A DNA stretch of 64,000 nt from contig NZ_JH711481.1 in the NCBI RefSeq assembly GCF_000269805.1, forward strand, positions 1,104,569 through 1,168,568, read 5' to 3'. This stretch comes from Actinomyces massiliensis 4401292 (GTDB lineage: Bacteria; Actinomycetota; Actinomycetes; Actinomycetales; Actinomycetaceae). The translations under genes were made by a program, and so were the position numbers. This document shows, one piece after another, positions 55,934 to 64,000 of this stretch. Each line of letters opens with the position of its first letter. Position 1 is the first letter of the stretch. The notes beneath the pieces are model-generated. The model was not told where the DNA came from. It made no database searches and saw nothing but the letters and a program-made list of their open reading frames with translations.

Positions 55934-57709
55934 GTGAGCCTGACCCATCGCACGCGGCGACCGCGCGGTGCCGTGCGCCTCACTGGGCTGACCGGTGAGC
56001 GCTTCGGTACTGCTCTGGCCGCCCTCACTCTCACTGTGGCGCTCATGCCGTCGGTGAGCCCCACTGCCCTTGCCGACGAAGTGACGAAGCAGGATGTTGA
56101 CCAGTCCAAGACGGCTGAGGGCGGCGCATCCACGTCGATCGCCGACCTCGAAGCCCAGCTCAGCCAGCTCAATGTCGATCTCGACTCGGCGCGGCTGACC
56201 GCCCAGACGGCCACGGAGGACTACCTCGTGGCGGTCAACGACCTCGAGACCGCCACTTCGGACGCCGAGACCGCTCAGCAGACCGCCGTCGACGCGGCCG
56301 CGGACGTCAGTGCGGCGCGGGTGGAGCTGGGCGCCGTCGTCTCCCAGACCTATGAGGAGGGCAACACCGGCCCGCTCGACGCTCTGGCCCCGTTCCTGAC
56401 GACTCAGTCGATGGGGGACATCTCCGATGTCAGCGTCACCCTGGAGAGCATCGGGGCCAGCGCCGATTCCCGGGTGCAGAAGGTCGAGGCCTGTCAGGCG
56501 GCCGCGGATACCGCGCAGACGCTGGCCGATCAGAAGGTCACCGACAAGCAGACTGCGGCCACCGAGGCGGAGAACGCCAAGAACACCGCCACCACTGCGG
56601 TGACGACGGCGGAGACGGCCGTCACGGAGACCGAGACCAAGCGGTCCGGCCTCATCACGAAGCTGGCCGTGCAGCGCAACACGACCTATGAGCTCGAGGT
56701 CAAGTACCAGGACAAGGTCGAGACCGAGCGCAAGGCCCGTGAGGAGTCGGCCGCCAGGGAGGCCGTAGGGGTTCCCGCTTCGTCCTCGGCTCCTAAGGAC
56801 CCCGGGGAGGCCGTGCCGACGGCATCGGCCTCGCCGACCGCTGAGACCGAGCCGACGTCCGGGGCGACGCCGACTGGTGCGCCGAGCGCTGAGCCGACTG
56901 CAGAGCCATCTGCGCAGCCGACCCAGGTCCCTGAGCCCACGCGGAGCGCCGAGCCCACTGCCGACCCCACGCGGAGCGCCGGGCCGACCAATGACCCCAC
57001 TCCCGCCCCCACTCCGACTGCGGAGCCGACTTCCGAGCCCACACGGACTGCTGGGCCGACGGCCGGGCCGACGCCATCCGCCAAGCCGAGTGCTGAGCCG
57101 ACCCCGGAGCCCACGCGGAACGCCGAGCCGACGGCCGGGCCGACGCCATCCGCCAAGCCGAGTGCTGAGCCGACCCCGGAGCCCACGCCGAGCGCTGAGC
57201 CGACTGCCGAGCCGACTCAGGCCCCGGAGCCCGAGCAGACTCCCGAGGCGCCGGCCGCCGAACCCGAGCCGGACGCCGAGGAGCCCGCGCCGGAGCCCGA
57301 GGAGGATGCTGAGGAGCCGGCCCCGGAGCCCGAGCACGTCTACGGTGCGGGTGCCGACACCGCGATCGCCGCGGCCCAGGAGTACCTCGGTGTGCCTTAC
57401 GTGTGGGCCGGTGAATCATTCGACGGCGTCGACTGCTCCGGTCTGACGATGCTCGCCTACCAGTCCGCAGGGGTGGACCTCACGCACTCCTCGCGTGTGC
57501 AGTACGGAGAGGGCGAGCAGGTCGATCTGGCTGATGCGCAGCCCGGCGACCTCGTCTTCTGGTCCTCCGACGGCAGCCAGGAGGGCATCTACCACGTCGC
57601 CATCTACCTGGGCGACGATCAGATGATCGAGGCTCCGACCTTCGGCATTCCCGTTCGTATCACCGAGATGCGCTACGCCGACATCATGCCTTACGCCGTG
57701 CGCCCCTGA
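55934..57709 (+). CDS. Secreted NlpC/P60 (C40) peptidoglycan endopeptidase
   Basis: 591 residues. A basic N-terminus and hydrophobic stretch (ALAALTLTVALMPSVSPTAL) give a signal peptide. Residues about 60-280 form a RipA-like coiled coil. Then comes a Pro/Thr/Ala/Glu region of about 180 residues containing a 72-bp (24-residue) repeat at about 57061-57204, and finally the catalytic domain with C501 (GVDCSGLTMLAYQSAG) and H554 (GIYHVAIYLG). It would cleave peptide stems of the wall. GTG 55934 has GGAGA 6 bp upstream. The P/T-rich region is likely a wall-spanning spacer. Confidence 0.93.
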   Translation: MSLTHRTRRPRGAVRLTGLTGERFGTALAALTLTVALMPSVSPTALADEVTKQDVDQSKTAEGGASTSIADLEAQLSQLNVDLDSARLTAQTATEDYLVAVNDLETATSDAETAQQTAVDAAADVSAARVELGAVVSQTYEEGNTGPLDALAPFLTTQSMGDISDVSVTLESIGASADSRVQKVEACQAAADTAQTLADQKVTDKQTAATEAENAKNTATTAVTTAETAVTETETKRSGLITKLAVQRNTTYELEVKYQDKVETERKAREESAAREAVGVPASSSAPKDPGEAVPTASASPTAETEPTSGATPTGAPSAEPTAEPSAQPTQVPEPTRSAEPTADPTRSAGPTNDPTPAPTPTAEPTSEPTRTAGPTAGPTPSAKPSAEPTPEPTRNAEPTAGPTPSAKPSAEPTPEPTPSAEPTAEPTQAPEPEQTPEAPAAEPEPDAEEPAPEPEEDAEEPAPEPEHVYGAGADTAIAAAQEYLGVPYVWAGESFDGVDCSGLTMLAYQSAGVDLTHSSRVQYGEGEQVDLADAQPGDLVFWSSDGSQEGIYHVAIYLGDDQMIEAPTFGIPVRITEMRYADIMPYAVRP

Positions 57710-57757
57710 CGGGCTGCGGACTCGCGCCCCGGCAGCGCCGGCTGTGAAGCACCGACG

Positions 57758-57793
57758 CGTCGCCCCCTGCCTCTCTTGAGGCAGGGGGCGACG
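57758..57793. terminator. Terminator hairpin after the NlpC/P60 gene
   Basis: CGTCGCCCCCTGCCTC (57758-57773) pairs perfectly with GAGGCAGGGGGCGACG (57778-57793), loop TCTT. It starts 48 bp after the stop codon. Confidence 0.85.
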
Positions 57794-57846
57794 TCGTCTC
57801 GGCGGGGTCCGCCGGGGCTAGTCAGGCCTGCGAGCCGAACTCCGCC

Positions 57847-58723
57847 GAGATCGGTTCGGTTCCGCGTCGAGATCGGTTGCTCTCCGGCTCGAGATCGGTC
57901 GTAACCCGTGCCGAGATCGGTCCGCTTCCGGTTCGAGATCGGTTGCTCTCCGGCTCGAGATCGGTCGTAACCCGTGCCGAGATCGGTCCGCTTCCGGTTC
58001 GAGATCGGTCGCTCTCCGCGTCGAGATCGGTCCGGTTTTGTGTTGGGGTTGTGGTGTGTCAGGGCGCCTGGGACGGGGTGCGTGTGTGGGGTGTGGTGGT
58101 TTTCGGGGTTGGGAGTCGTGTGGGCTGGACGGCCGGGGGGGCTCTGCCGGCGTCCTCGTGACCCTCGTGGACAGGGGGTGGCGGGTGTGTTGCACACTCG
58201 CGTGCATCCGGCGTCGGTGGGAACCACGGAATCATGCGGAACAGCACTATCAGTAGTGGTCGCGGTCCTGTTCCCATGTGCGTAGACCCCCCTGACCGCA
58301 CATGGGAGCCCGACCGCCACACACAGTTATCACCGGAAGATCCCGTCATTCCAACAAAAAACAGCCCCCGCCCTACAGGGGCCCCAGCCTCCCATGTGCA
58401 ACATCGAAGACAACCAACACCCGCCAGGTATCACCCGCCACGCCCCGCACCGAGATCGGTCCGCTTCCGGTTCGAGATCGGTCCGGCTCAGCCTGACCAA
58501 ACCGACGTCGAGGCGCGCACGACGAGCTCGAGAGCGAAAGCCACATGCCGCACCTCGGAACCATCGGAGAGCAGCAGACCCGTGGAAACTCGACCGATCT
58601 CGAGCCGGAGTGCGACCGATCTCGGTGCGGAGATGGACCGATCTCGCGGCGGAGATGGACCGATCTCGAGCCGGAGTACGACCGATCTCGATGCGGAAGC
58701 GGACCGATCTCGGCGAAGGGGTG
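57847..58723. mobile_element. Composite repeat module 3 (inverted 22-bp arrays around a core)
   Basis: Left array M has nine units (57847 to 58023) with an internal exact 66-bp (three-unit) duplication, 57869-57934 and 57935-58000. Then come the T/G-rich block, the RNA-like element, two GAGATCGGTC units (58452, 58474), the GACGAGCTCGAGAGCGAAAG segment, and right array N in opposite orientation (58592, 58614, 58636, 58658, 58680, 58702). It occupies most of the 1.07-kb gap between convergent genes; no protein gene recognised. Confidence 0.8.
58191..58400 (+). ncRNA. Conserved structured element, copy in module 3
   Basis: Begins TGCACACTCGCGTGCA, continues GGAATCATGCGGAACAGCA, and carries the CCCATGTGC / GCACATGGG hairpin at the same 82-base distance, with AGACCCCCC in the loop. 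The later stem GCCCC/GGGGC replaces GCCTC/GAGGC of module 2. Ends CCCATGTGCA (58391). Strand of transcription unknown. Confidence 0.55.
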
Positions 58724-58776
58724 CGCGGGCGCGGTCAGGGCCGGCCAGGGTCAGGGCCGGCCAGGGGCGGGCGCGG

Positions 58777-59286
58777 TCAGTGGCTCTCGGGGCTCTCGCG
58801 GGCGATCCGCTCGGCCTCGCGCTCGTAGGAGCGCCGAATCTCCTCCTCGGCCTCCTCGCGGCCGACCCAGTGAGCGCCCTCCACGCTCTTCCCGGGCTCG
58901 AGGTCCTTGTAGACCTCGAAGAAGTGCTGAATCTCCAAGCGGTGGAACTCGGAGACGTCCTCGATGTCGGTGCGCCAGGAGGCGCGCTGATCCGCGGACG
59001 GGACGCACAGGACCTTGTCGTCGCCGCCCTTCTCGTCGCGCATGCGGAACATGCCCAGGGCGCGACAGCGGATGAGGCAGCCGGGGAACGTGGGCTCCTC
59101 CAGCAGCACCAGCGCATCGAGCGGATCCCCGTCCTCGCCGAGCGTGCCGTCGATGAAGCCATAGTCATCCGGGTATCGCGTCGAGGTGAACAGCATGCGG
59201 TCCAGCATGATGCGGCCCGTGGCGTGATCCACCTCGTACTTGTTGCGGTTGCCCTTGGGGATCTCGATCGTGACGTCGAACTCCAC
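58777..59286 (-). CDS. ppa: Inorganic pyrophosphatase (family I)
   Basis: 169 residues, soluble Mg-dependent enzyme. Conserved [20 protein letters not shown], the metal site [18 protein letters not shown] and the loop [14 protein letters not shown] are present. It pulls pyrophosphate-releasing reactions forward. It is divergent from dacB (160 bp apart), a gene order seen in many actinobacteria. Right array N ends about 55 bp beyond its stop. Confidence 0.96.
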   Translation of the reverse strand: MEFDVTIEIPKGNRNKYEVDHATGRIMLDRMLFTSTRYPDDYGFIDGTLGEDGDPLDALVLLEEPTFPGCLIRCRALGMFRMRDEKGGDDKVLCVPSADQRASWRTDIEDVSEFHRLEIQHFFEVYKDLEPGKSVEGAHWVGREEAEEEIRRSYEREAERIARESPESH

Positions 59287-59448
59287 GGGTCTCTCCTTAC
59301 AGTAGTATCGGCTTCAGCCGTCCCAGTGGCACTAGTGTGGCCTACGACGGCGCTCCTGCGGGACATCCTACGGCCCGGTTCCCCGCGGCGGGGTCCCGGT
59401 CGCATCCGTGGGGCCGTCCGACCTGTGGGCCAACCCATTGGAGGAGAT

Positions 59449-60846
59449 GTGCGCAAGGCTCAGATCGCGGCGCTCACTGTCGCCACGCTCGCCGTCGCGA
59501 GTGCCTACTACGGGCTCGCCGACTCCCTCGACCTCGTTCCGGGGCCGCTGAGCGCGGCCTCCAGCTCCTATCGTCCGCAGCCCTACCCCACGCCGTCGCC
59601 GCCGGCGGAGGAGTCGGGGACGCCGTCGGGGCTCGATGCCGATGCGCCGGCCCCCACGGCCGCGGCGCTGAACTCCATGGCCTCCACGCTGGCCTCGGAT
59701 CCCATGGTCGGCAAGGGCACGACCGCCACCACCGTGATCGACGTCGCCACCGGCGAGACCCTGCTCGACGTCAACGGGGGGAGCGCGCTCACGCCGGCAT
59801 CGTCCAACAAGGTCCTCACCGCCTGGGCGGCGCTGTCGGCGCTCGGCCCCGATCACACGCTGACGACCAAGGCGGTCGTGTCGGGAGGAACCGTCACACT
59901 GGTCGGCGGCGGGGATGTGCTGCTGGCGGCCGACGCCGGAGATCCGAGCGCCACCGTGGGGCACGCGGGCCTGGGCGACCTCGCCCGCAGCACCGCCGAG
60001 GCCCTGAAGGACAAGGGCGTCACCAGCGTCAGCGTCGCCCTGGACGACACCCTGTTCACCGGCCCCAGCTGGAACAGCAGTTGGGAGGACGGCAATCAGG
60101 CCTGGGTCGCCCCGATCCAGCCGATCATGCTCGACGTCACCGCCCACTCCCACAGCGGCGCCTATCCGAGCGACCCCGCGATGGAGGCCGCGAAGGCCTT
60201 CTCCGACCAGCTCACGGCCGCGGGCGTCGCGGTGACGGGCGACGTCACACGGGGCGCCGCCTCCTCGGACGCCTCCGAGCTCGCCTCCGTCGAGTCCGCG
60301 CCCCTGGCCGATGTCCTATCCGTATCCCTGAAGACCTCCGACAACACCATGACCGAGGTCGAGGGGCGCCTGGTCGCCATCGACGCGCACCGGGAGGCCA
60401 CCTTCGAGGGGGCCACCGGGGCCGTGCTCGCCCAGCTGGGGACCGACGGTTTCGACACCACCGGCGTCACCATGCTCGACTGCTCGGGATTGGCGCTGGG
60501 GGACAAGGTCTCCAGCCGGCTCCTGGCGCAGATCATCGCCCGATCCGCGGGCGCCGACGGCGGCACCGTCGGGCGGACGCTGCTCACCGACCTGCCCGTG
60601 GGGGCGCTGGACGGCACGCTGGGGGATCGGTTCGAGGGAGTCGGGGGCGCGGGGACCGTGCGCGCCAAGACCGGGTCCCTGGGCACCACCGCATCCTTGA
60701 CGGGGACGGTCGTGACCAAGGATGGGCGGCAGCTGGCCTTCGCGGTGATCGTCGACGACTTCGAGGACGGTGGTCTGACCTCGGCGCGCACGGCGATCGA
60801 CAACGACTTCGTGATTCCACTGGCCGACTGCGGCTGCAGCGGCTGA
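59449..60846 (+). CDS. dacB: D-alanyl-D-alanine carboxypeptidase/endopeptidase (PBP4, S13)
   Basis: 465 residues. The N-terminal hydrophobic stretch IAALTVATLAVASAYYGLAD acts as signal or anchor. Active-site motifs are S118-S-N-K121 (TPASSNKVLTAWAAL), S297-D-N299 (LKTSDNTMTEVEGR) and K407-T-G409 (RAKTGSLGTTASLTG). It trims peptidoglycan stems. GTG 59449 with GGAGGAG is chosen; the much longer frame beginning at 58234 runs through repeat module 3 and ppa and is not real. Confidence 0.93.
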   Translation: MRKAQIAALTVATLAVASAYYGLADSLDLVPGPLSAASSSYRPQPYPTPSPPAEESGTPSGLDADAPAPTAAALNSMASTLASDPMVGKGTTATTVIDVATGETLLDVNGGSALTPASSNKVLTAWAALSALGPDHTLTTKAVVSGGTVTLVGGGDVLLAADAGDPSATVGHAGLGDLARSTAEALKDKGVTSVSVALDDTLFTGPSWNSSWEDGNQAWVAPIQPIMLDVTAHSHSGAYPSDPAMEAAKAFSDQLTAAGVAVTGDVTRGAASSDASELASVESAPLADVLSVSLKTSDNTMTEVEGRLVAIDAHREATFEGATGAVLAQLGTDGFDTTGVTMLDCSGLALGDKVSSRLLAQIIARSAGADGGTVGRTLLTDLPVGALDGTLGDRFEGVGGAGTVRAKTGSLGTTASLTGTVVTKDGRQLAFAVIVDDFEDGGLTSARTAIDNDFVIPLADCGCSG

Positions 60847-60946
60847 GGCGGCCGAGCCGAGACAGTCGAGCTGAGACAGCAGAAACAGCCGACATAGCCG
60901 AGGCGGCCGAGATGGTTACAGGATGATCAGCGGGGACAATAGGCGG

Positions 60947-62089
60947 GTGAGCCCGAGTACCGCTTCCGCGCCGACCGCCGCCGACCTCGTCGACTGGGAC
61001 GCCGCCGTGCGCCTGGCGCGCCTCGCCGTTCCCGCGGGTCCGCGTGTGCCCACGGCAACCCGCCGCGCGACCGTCGCCCTGCTGCACCGCAGCATCGTCG
61101 GCGCTACGCCCTGGGCCGGCCGTATCACCGGTCTGCCCGATGCCGCCCGGCACGCGGCCGCGACGGCCGAGGTCCTGGTGGTGGACCGCACGGGCCTCAT
61201 GACCGCCTCAGCGGCCTGGCTGCGCGGGCTCATGAGGAATATGGGGGATAGGGGTATCGCCGCTCCCGACGTCGGTCGCGGCACGCGTGCACTCGCCACC
61301 GCCCACGTCGGCGCCGTCCTGGGATACATGTCCACCCGGCTCCTCGGCCAGGTCCTGCCCCCGCTCGGAGCCTCCGCCGGCACCCGACCCGGCGCCCGGC
61401 TGCTCCTGGTGGCGCCCAACGTTCTGGCGATCCGGCAGCGGCTCGACCTCGATGTCCTCGACCTGCCCGCCTGGATCACGCTCCACGAGGCCACGCATCT
61501 GATCCAGCTGAGCGCCGCGCCGTGGCTGGCCGAGCACCTTGTCGCTCAACTGGGCGCGGTCGTGCGCGGACTCGTTGACGCGAGCCGGCGCACGGCTTCC
61601 GGCAGGGCGGAGCGGTGCGCCCGACTCGCCCGGGCCGCCGCACGTGCGCGGAGCGCGGATGGGCGCCCGTCCGAACCGGCCGCCCTCCTGCTCGGCGGTC
61701 TCCTCGAACCGTCCGAGCGGGCCGCGCTGGCGCGCGTCGTCGCGCTCCTGACGCTGCTGGAGGGGCATGCGGAAGCGGTCCTCGACGCCGTCGATCCCAG
61801 CCGTATGCCCTCGGTCCACCGGTTGCGCGCCGTGCTGGCCCGCACGCGCCGCGATGCCGGTGATGCCGGCGGCGTCGGGCCCGGGTCGGGCTCGGGGTCG
61901 CTGCTGCACCATATGATCGGCATGGAAGCCAAGGAGGCCCAGTACGCCGACGGCGCGGCCTTCGTGCGCGCGGTCGTGGCGCGGGTGGGCCATGCGGGAC
62001 TCAATGCGGTGTGGGCCGCGCCGGATCATCTGCCCCGGCCGGGTGAGCTCGCCCGGCCCGATCAGTGGATCGAGCGCCTCGGACTGTGA
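60947..62089 (+). CDS. Zinc-dependent metalloprotease-like protein (DUF2342 family)
   Basis: 380 residues. The zinc motif is H180-E-A-T-H184 (WITLHEATHLIQLSAAPWLA), with the segment EGHAEAVLDAVDP downstream as the likely third ligand region. This actinobacterial family is sometimes labelled as coenzyme-F420-associated; its substrate is unknown. ATG 60923 would add eight residues. It follows dacB as in many actinobacteria, but the gene expected next, tilS, is not there. Confidence 0.85.
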   Translation: MSPSTASAPTAADLVDWDAAVRLARLAVPAGPRVPTATRRATVALLHRSIVGATPWAGRITGLPDAARHAAATAEVLVVDRTGLMTASAAWLRGLMRNMGDRGIAAPDVGRGTRALATAHVGAVLGYMSTRLLGQVLPPLGASAGTRPGARLLLVAPNVLAIRQRLDLDVLDLPAWITLHEATHLIQLSAAPWLAEHLVAQLGAVVRGLVDASRRTASGRAERCARLARAAARARSADGRPSEPAALLLGGLLEPSERAALARVVALLTLLEGHAEAVLDAVDPSRMPSVHRLRAVLARTRRDAGDAGGVGPGSGSGSLLHHMIGMEAKEAQYADGAAFVRAVVARVGHAGLNAVWAAPDHLPRPGELARPDQWIERLGL

Positions 62090-62191
62090 TCTGACCGTGA
62101 AGGGCGAGGGCGGTCGCGTTATGGCAGGCTTGGCGGTGCCGGCAACCGCTTAGCACCGCTTACGACCGCTTACGCACATTGAGGAGCGCAC

Positions 62192-62746
62192 ATGGACGCC
62201 GCGGACATGGGACCCGACCTCGCGCAGGTCCTCATCACCGAGGAGCAGATCGCTCAACGCCTTGATGAGATGGCCGCCCGGATCGATGCCGACTACGAGG
62301 GGCGGGACCTGCTGCTGGTCGGCGTGCTCAAGGGAGCGGTCTACGTCATGGCCGATCTCTCACGGCGTCTGCACCGCAGTGCGCCCATGGACTGGATGGC
62401 CGTGTCCTCCTACGGGTCTGGAACCAAGTCCAGTGGCGTGGTGCGCATCCTGAAGGATCTCGACACCGACCTGACCGGTCGTCATGTCCTCATTGTGGAG
62501 GACATTATCGACTCCGGACTGACGCTGTCGTGGCTGGTGGGCAATCTGTCGAGCCGAGGGGCCGCCAGTGTTGAGATCGCGGCGCTCCTGCGCAAACCGG
62601 AAGCGGCCAAGGTGGAGGTGGACGTCAAGTACGTCGGCTTCGACATCCCCACCGAATTCGTTGTGGGCTACGGGCTGGATTATGCCGAGGAGTACCGGAA
62701 CCTCTCCTTCATCGGAACGCTGCGCCCCGAGGTGTACGGGGGCTGA
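62192..62746 (+). CDS. hpt: Hypoxanthine phosphoribosyltransferase
   Basis: 184 residues. PRPP-binding loop VLIVEDIIDSGLTL, N-terminal VGVLKGAVYVMADLSRRL, and the C-terminal FVVGYGLDYAEEYRNLSFIG. It salvages hypoxanthine and guanine. ATTGAGGAG lies 5 bp upstream of ATG 62192. Upstream the word CCGCTTA occurs three times (62149-62176). The usual tilS in front and ftsH behind are absent here. Confidence 0.96.
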   Translation: MDAADMGPDLAQVLITEEQIAQRLDEMAARIDADYEGRDLLLVGVLKGAVYVMADLSRRLHRSAPMDWMAVSSYGSGTKSSGVVRILKDLDTDLTGRHVLIVEDIIDSGLTLSWLVGNLSSRGAASVEIAALLRKPEAAKVEVDVKYVGFDIPTEFVVGYGLDYAEEYRNLSFIGTLRPEVYGG

Positions 62747-62776
62747 GCCCGCCGAGTCGGTCGAGGCCCTTGCGTC

Positions 62777-62842
62777 GAGATCGGTCCGCTTCCGCGTCGA
62801 GATCGGTCGTACTCCGCACCGAGATCGGTCCGGGGGGGGGCG
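62777..62842 (+). repeat. 22-bp repeat array O, 3 units, GAGATCGGTC orientation
   Basis: Cores at 62777, 62799 and 62821; the last runs into a G9-10 homopolymer. Left-end type only, 30 bp after the hpt stop. Confidence 0.9.
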
Positions 62843-63029
62843 GGACCCGCCTGCGGCGGCCGTTCCTCTCCGGGGCTCAAGATCGCCGGGATCGCCGGGC
62901 GAGGGCGTGAGTGCTGTGGGTACTGCTGCCCAAGACGTGACGCCGTTCCCTCCGATACTCTGTGCATGGAAGATTCCATTTCTGAAGATTCCATCACAGT
63001 GACAGTGAAACAGTGAATTGGAGCCCCTT

Positions 63030-63698
63030 ATGCGCAGCCCCATCTTCGACCAGAACCACCGCGAGCAGGAGACCGGCCAGCGCTGGACGCTCCAGTCGGA
63101 CAAGATGCTTCGCGTCGCTCTGGGCCCCGAGGTGCTCGCCGCTCAAGGCGCCATGGTTGCCTACCAGGGCGCCATGGACTTCTCCTACCAGGGCTCGAAG
63201 AACCTCAGCGGCATGCTCAAGAAGGCCGTGTCCGGGGAGGGAGGCAACCTCATGCGCGTGACCGGCCAGGGTGAGGTCTTCTTCGCCCGCGCCGCGCACA
63301 ACGTCTTCCTCCTCCAGCTCGAGGGCGACGCCATCACCGTGAACACGCGCTCTCTGCTCGCCTTCGACGCCAACCTCGGCTACGACATCCGCCTCATCGG
63401 CAACGCCGGGATCCTCGCGGGCGGGCTGTTCAACCTCCTCGTCCAGGGGCAGGGGGTGGTCGCCGTCTCCTCCGACGGCCCGCCGATGCTCCTCGACTGC
63501 TCCCAGCAGCCCACCTTCGTCGACCCTCAGGCCGCGGTCTGCTGGTCCGCGAACCTTCAGCCGCAGGTCAAGAGCACCTTCAAGATGGGCTCTCTCATCG
63601 GCCGGGGCTCGGGGGAGTCCTTCCAGCTGGGCTTCCACGGCCCGGGCTTCGTCGTCGTCCAGCCGAGCGAGGGACAGCCGGTCGTCGCCGCCTCCTGA
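63030..63698 (+). CDS. AIM24 family protein
   Basis: 222 residues with a double-psi beta-sheet-like pattern: MVAYQGAMDFSYQGSKNLSG, TGQGEVFFARAAHNVFLLQL, LLAFDANLGYDIRLIGNAGI and LIGRGSGESFQLGFHGPGFV. AIM24 proteins are conserved in bacteria and mitochondria, without a clear biochemical role. TTGGAG lies 7 bp before ATG 63030; TTG 63018 is an alternative. Upstream is a direct repeat GAAGATTCCAT (62968 and 62985). Confidence 0.85.
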   Translation: MRSPIFDQNHREQETGQRWTLQSDKMLRVALGPEVLAAQGAMVAYQGAMDFSYQGSKNLSGMLKKAVSGEGGNLMRVTGQGEVFFARAAHNVFLLQLEGDAITVNTRSLLAFDANLGYDIRLIGNAGILAGGLFNLLVQGQGVVAVSSDGPPMLLDCSQQPTFVDPQAAVCWSANLQPQVKSTFKMGSLIGRGSGESFQLGFHGPGFVVVQPSEGQPVVAAS

Positions 63699-64000
63699 GT
63701 CCGCCGGGCCTTGAGGCTGTCCGCCGCGGCGGTCTAGGACTGTTGCTGACGGGATAAGGGTCCGCGTGATTCCGCCGTTGTGGGCCGCTGACCGATCTTG
63801 ATGCCTGGTTCTAAGCCACCGCGATTGGCAGGGCGGGGCAGCCCGGCCGGCGCTGGACGCTCCAGACGGCGTGAGGCGAACCTGAGGCGAACTGCACTGT
63901 GATGTTCTTGCAACCTCGGGTACAGTACTGCAGCATGTGGTCCCGTCGTGGCGTCCCGGCCATGATATAAGGGCGACCACCCATCCCATCCCCGATTCCC
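63699..64000. other. Gene-free right end of the window
   Basis: No supported gene start. CGCTGGACGCTCCAG at about 63851 repeats a word from the 5' part of the AIM24 gene (63081). A short frame beginning ATG 63935 ends after 11 codons. Confidence 0.4.

Noticed and set aside
58191-58400. CRISPR-like repeat TTCCCATGTGCGTAGACCCC
   Set aside because: It occurs once per module as part of a hairpin, without regular spacers or cas genes in the window.
58234-59448. Extended N-terminus of DacB running through ppa and module 3
   Set aside because: The DacB signal peptide starts at GTG 59449 with a ribosome site; upstream sequence is repeat module and antisense to ppa.

Overview
The window is high-GC DNA from an actinobacterium, most likely Actinomyces or a close relative in the Actinomycetaceae. 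The evidence is gene content and order: ppk beside a NUDIX-phosphatase fusion, a GlnR-type orphan regulator, the nitrobindin-YgfZ-DUF2516-dtd cluster, ClpC, a MoxR-DUF58-transglutaminase operon, and ppa/dacB/metalloprotease/hpt. About 45 protein genes are supported. No rRNA, tRNA, CRISPR array, integrase or transposase was recognised.

Layout. 0-2 kb: tail of a DUF5691/SWIM-type operon on the minus strand, with the SWIM zinc finger apparently missing. 2-9 kb: polyphosphate kinase and MutT1-like hydrolase, a VOC protein and an AbiEi/DUF559-like protein. 9-14.3 kb: a membrane protein divergent from GlnR, then nitrobindin-like, YgfZ, DUF2516 and dtd. 14.3-19.1 kb: a small accessory block (DUF3995 protein, TetR, quinone-type oxidoreductase, PLP dehydratase, LysR) whose first part lies between two related long hairpins. 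20-23.7 kb: an ABC exporter with its own histidine kinase and LuxR-type regulator, translationally coupled. 25-27.5 kb: clpC. 27.7-32.6 kb: a compact Pel-like exopolysaccharide locus (PelG-like, PelF-like, GH114/GHL15-like). 32.8-37 kb: sugar symporter, universal stress protein and a decayed MHS transporter. 37-46.8 kb: ppdK, the MoxR-DUF58-TgpA operon and a RAMA-like domain protein. 47-51 kb: MprF-like synthase with an overlapping membrane esterase. 51.7-55.6 kb: methionine genes metY and metX with an alpha/beta hydrolase. 55.9-63.7 kb: secreted NlpC/P60 peptidase, ppa, dacB, a HExxH protein, hpt and an AIM24 protein.

The most unusual content is between the genes. At least 15 intergenic tracts carry tandem arrays of a 22-bp unit (GAGATCGGTC followed by NNNNYCCGNNNC), close to 90 units in all. 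Within an intergenic region, arrays at the left end read GAGATCGGTC and arrays at the right end read GACCGATCTC, whatever the strand of the flanking genes. In four places (19.2, 23.8, 50.9 and 57.8 kb) the two inverted arrays enclose a 0.4-0.7 kb core. Three of these cores share a roughly 200-nt element with a conserved CCCATGTG/CACATGGG hairpin at fixed spacing, which looks like a structured RNA. Elsewhere the core has collapsed to a hairpin or only one array is left. This looks like an undescribed dispersed non-coding element with arrayed terminal inverted repeats. It is the main lead from this window.

A second theme is in-frame minisatellites inside coding regions (9, 27, 33, 36 and 72 bp periods) in the response regulator, PelF-like, GHL15-like, NlpC/P60 and PLP dehydratase genes.
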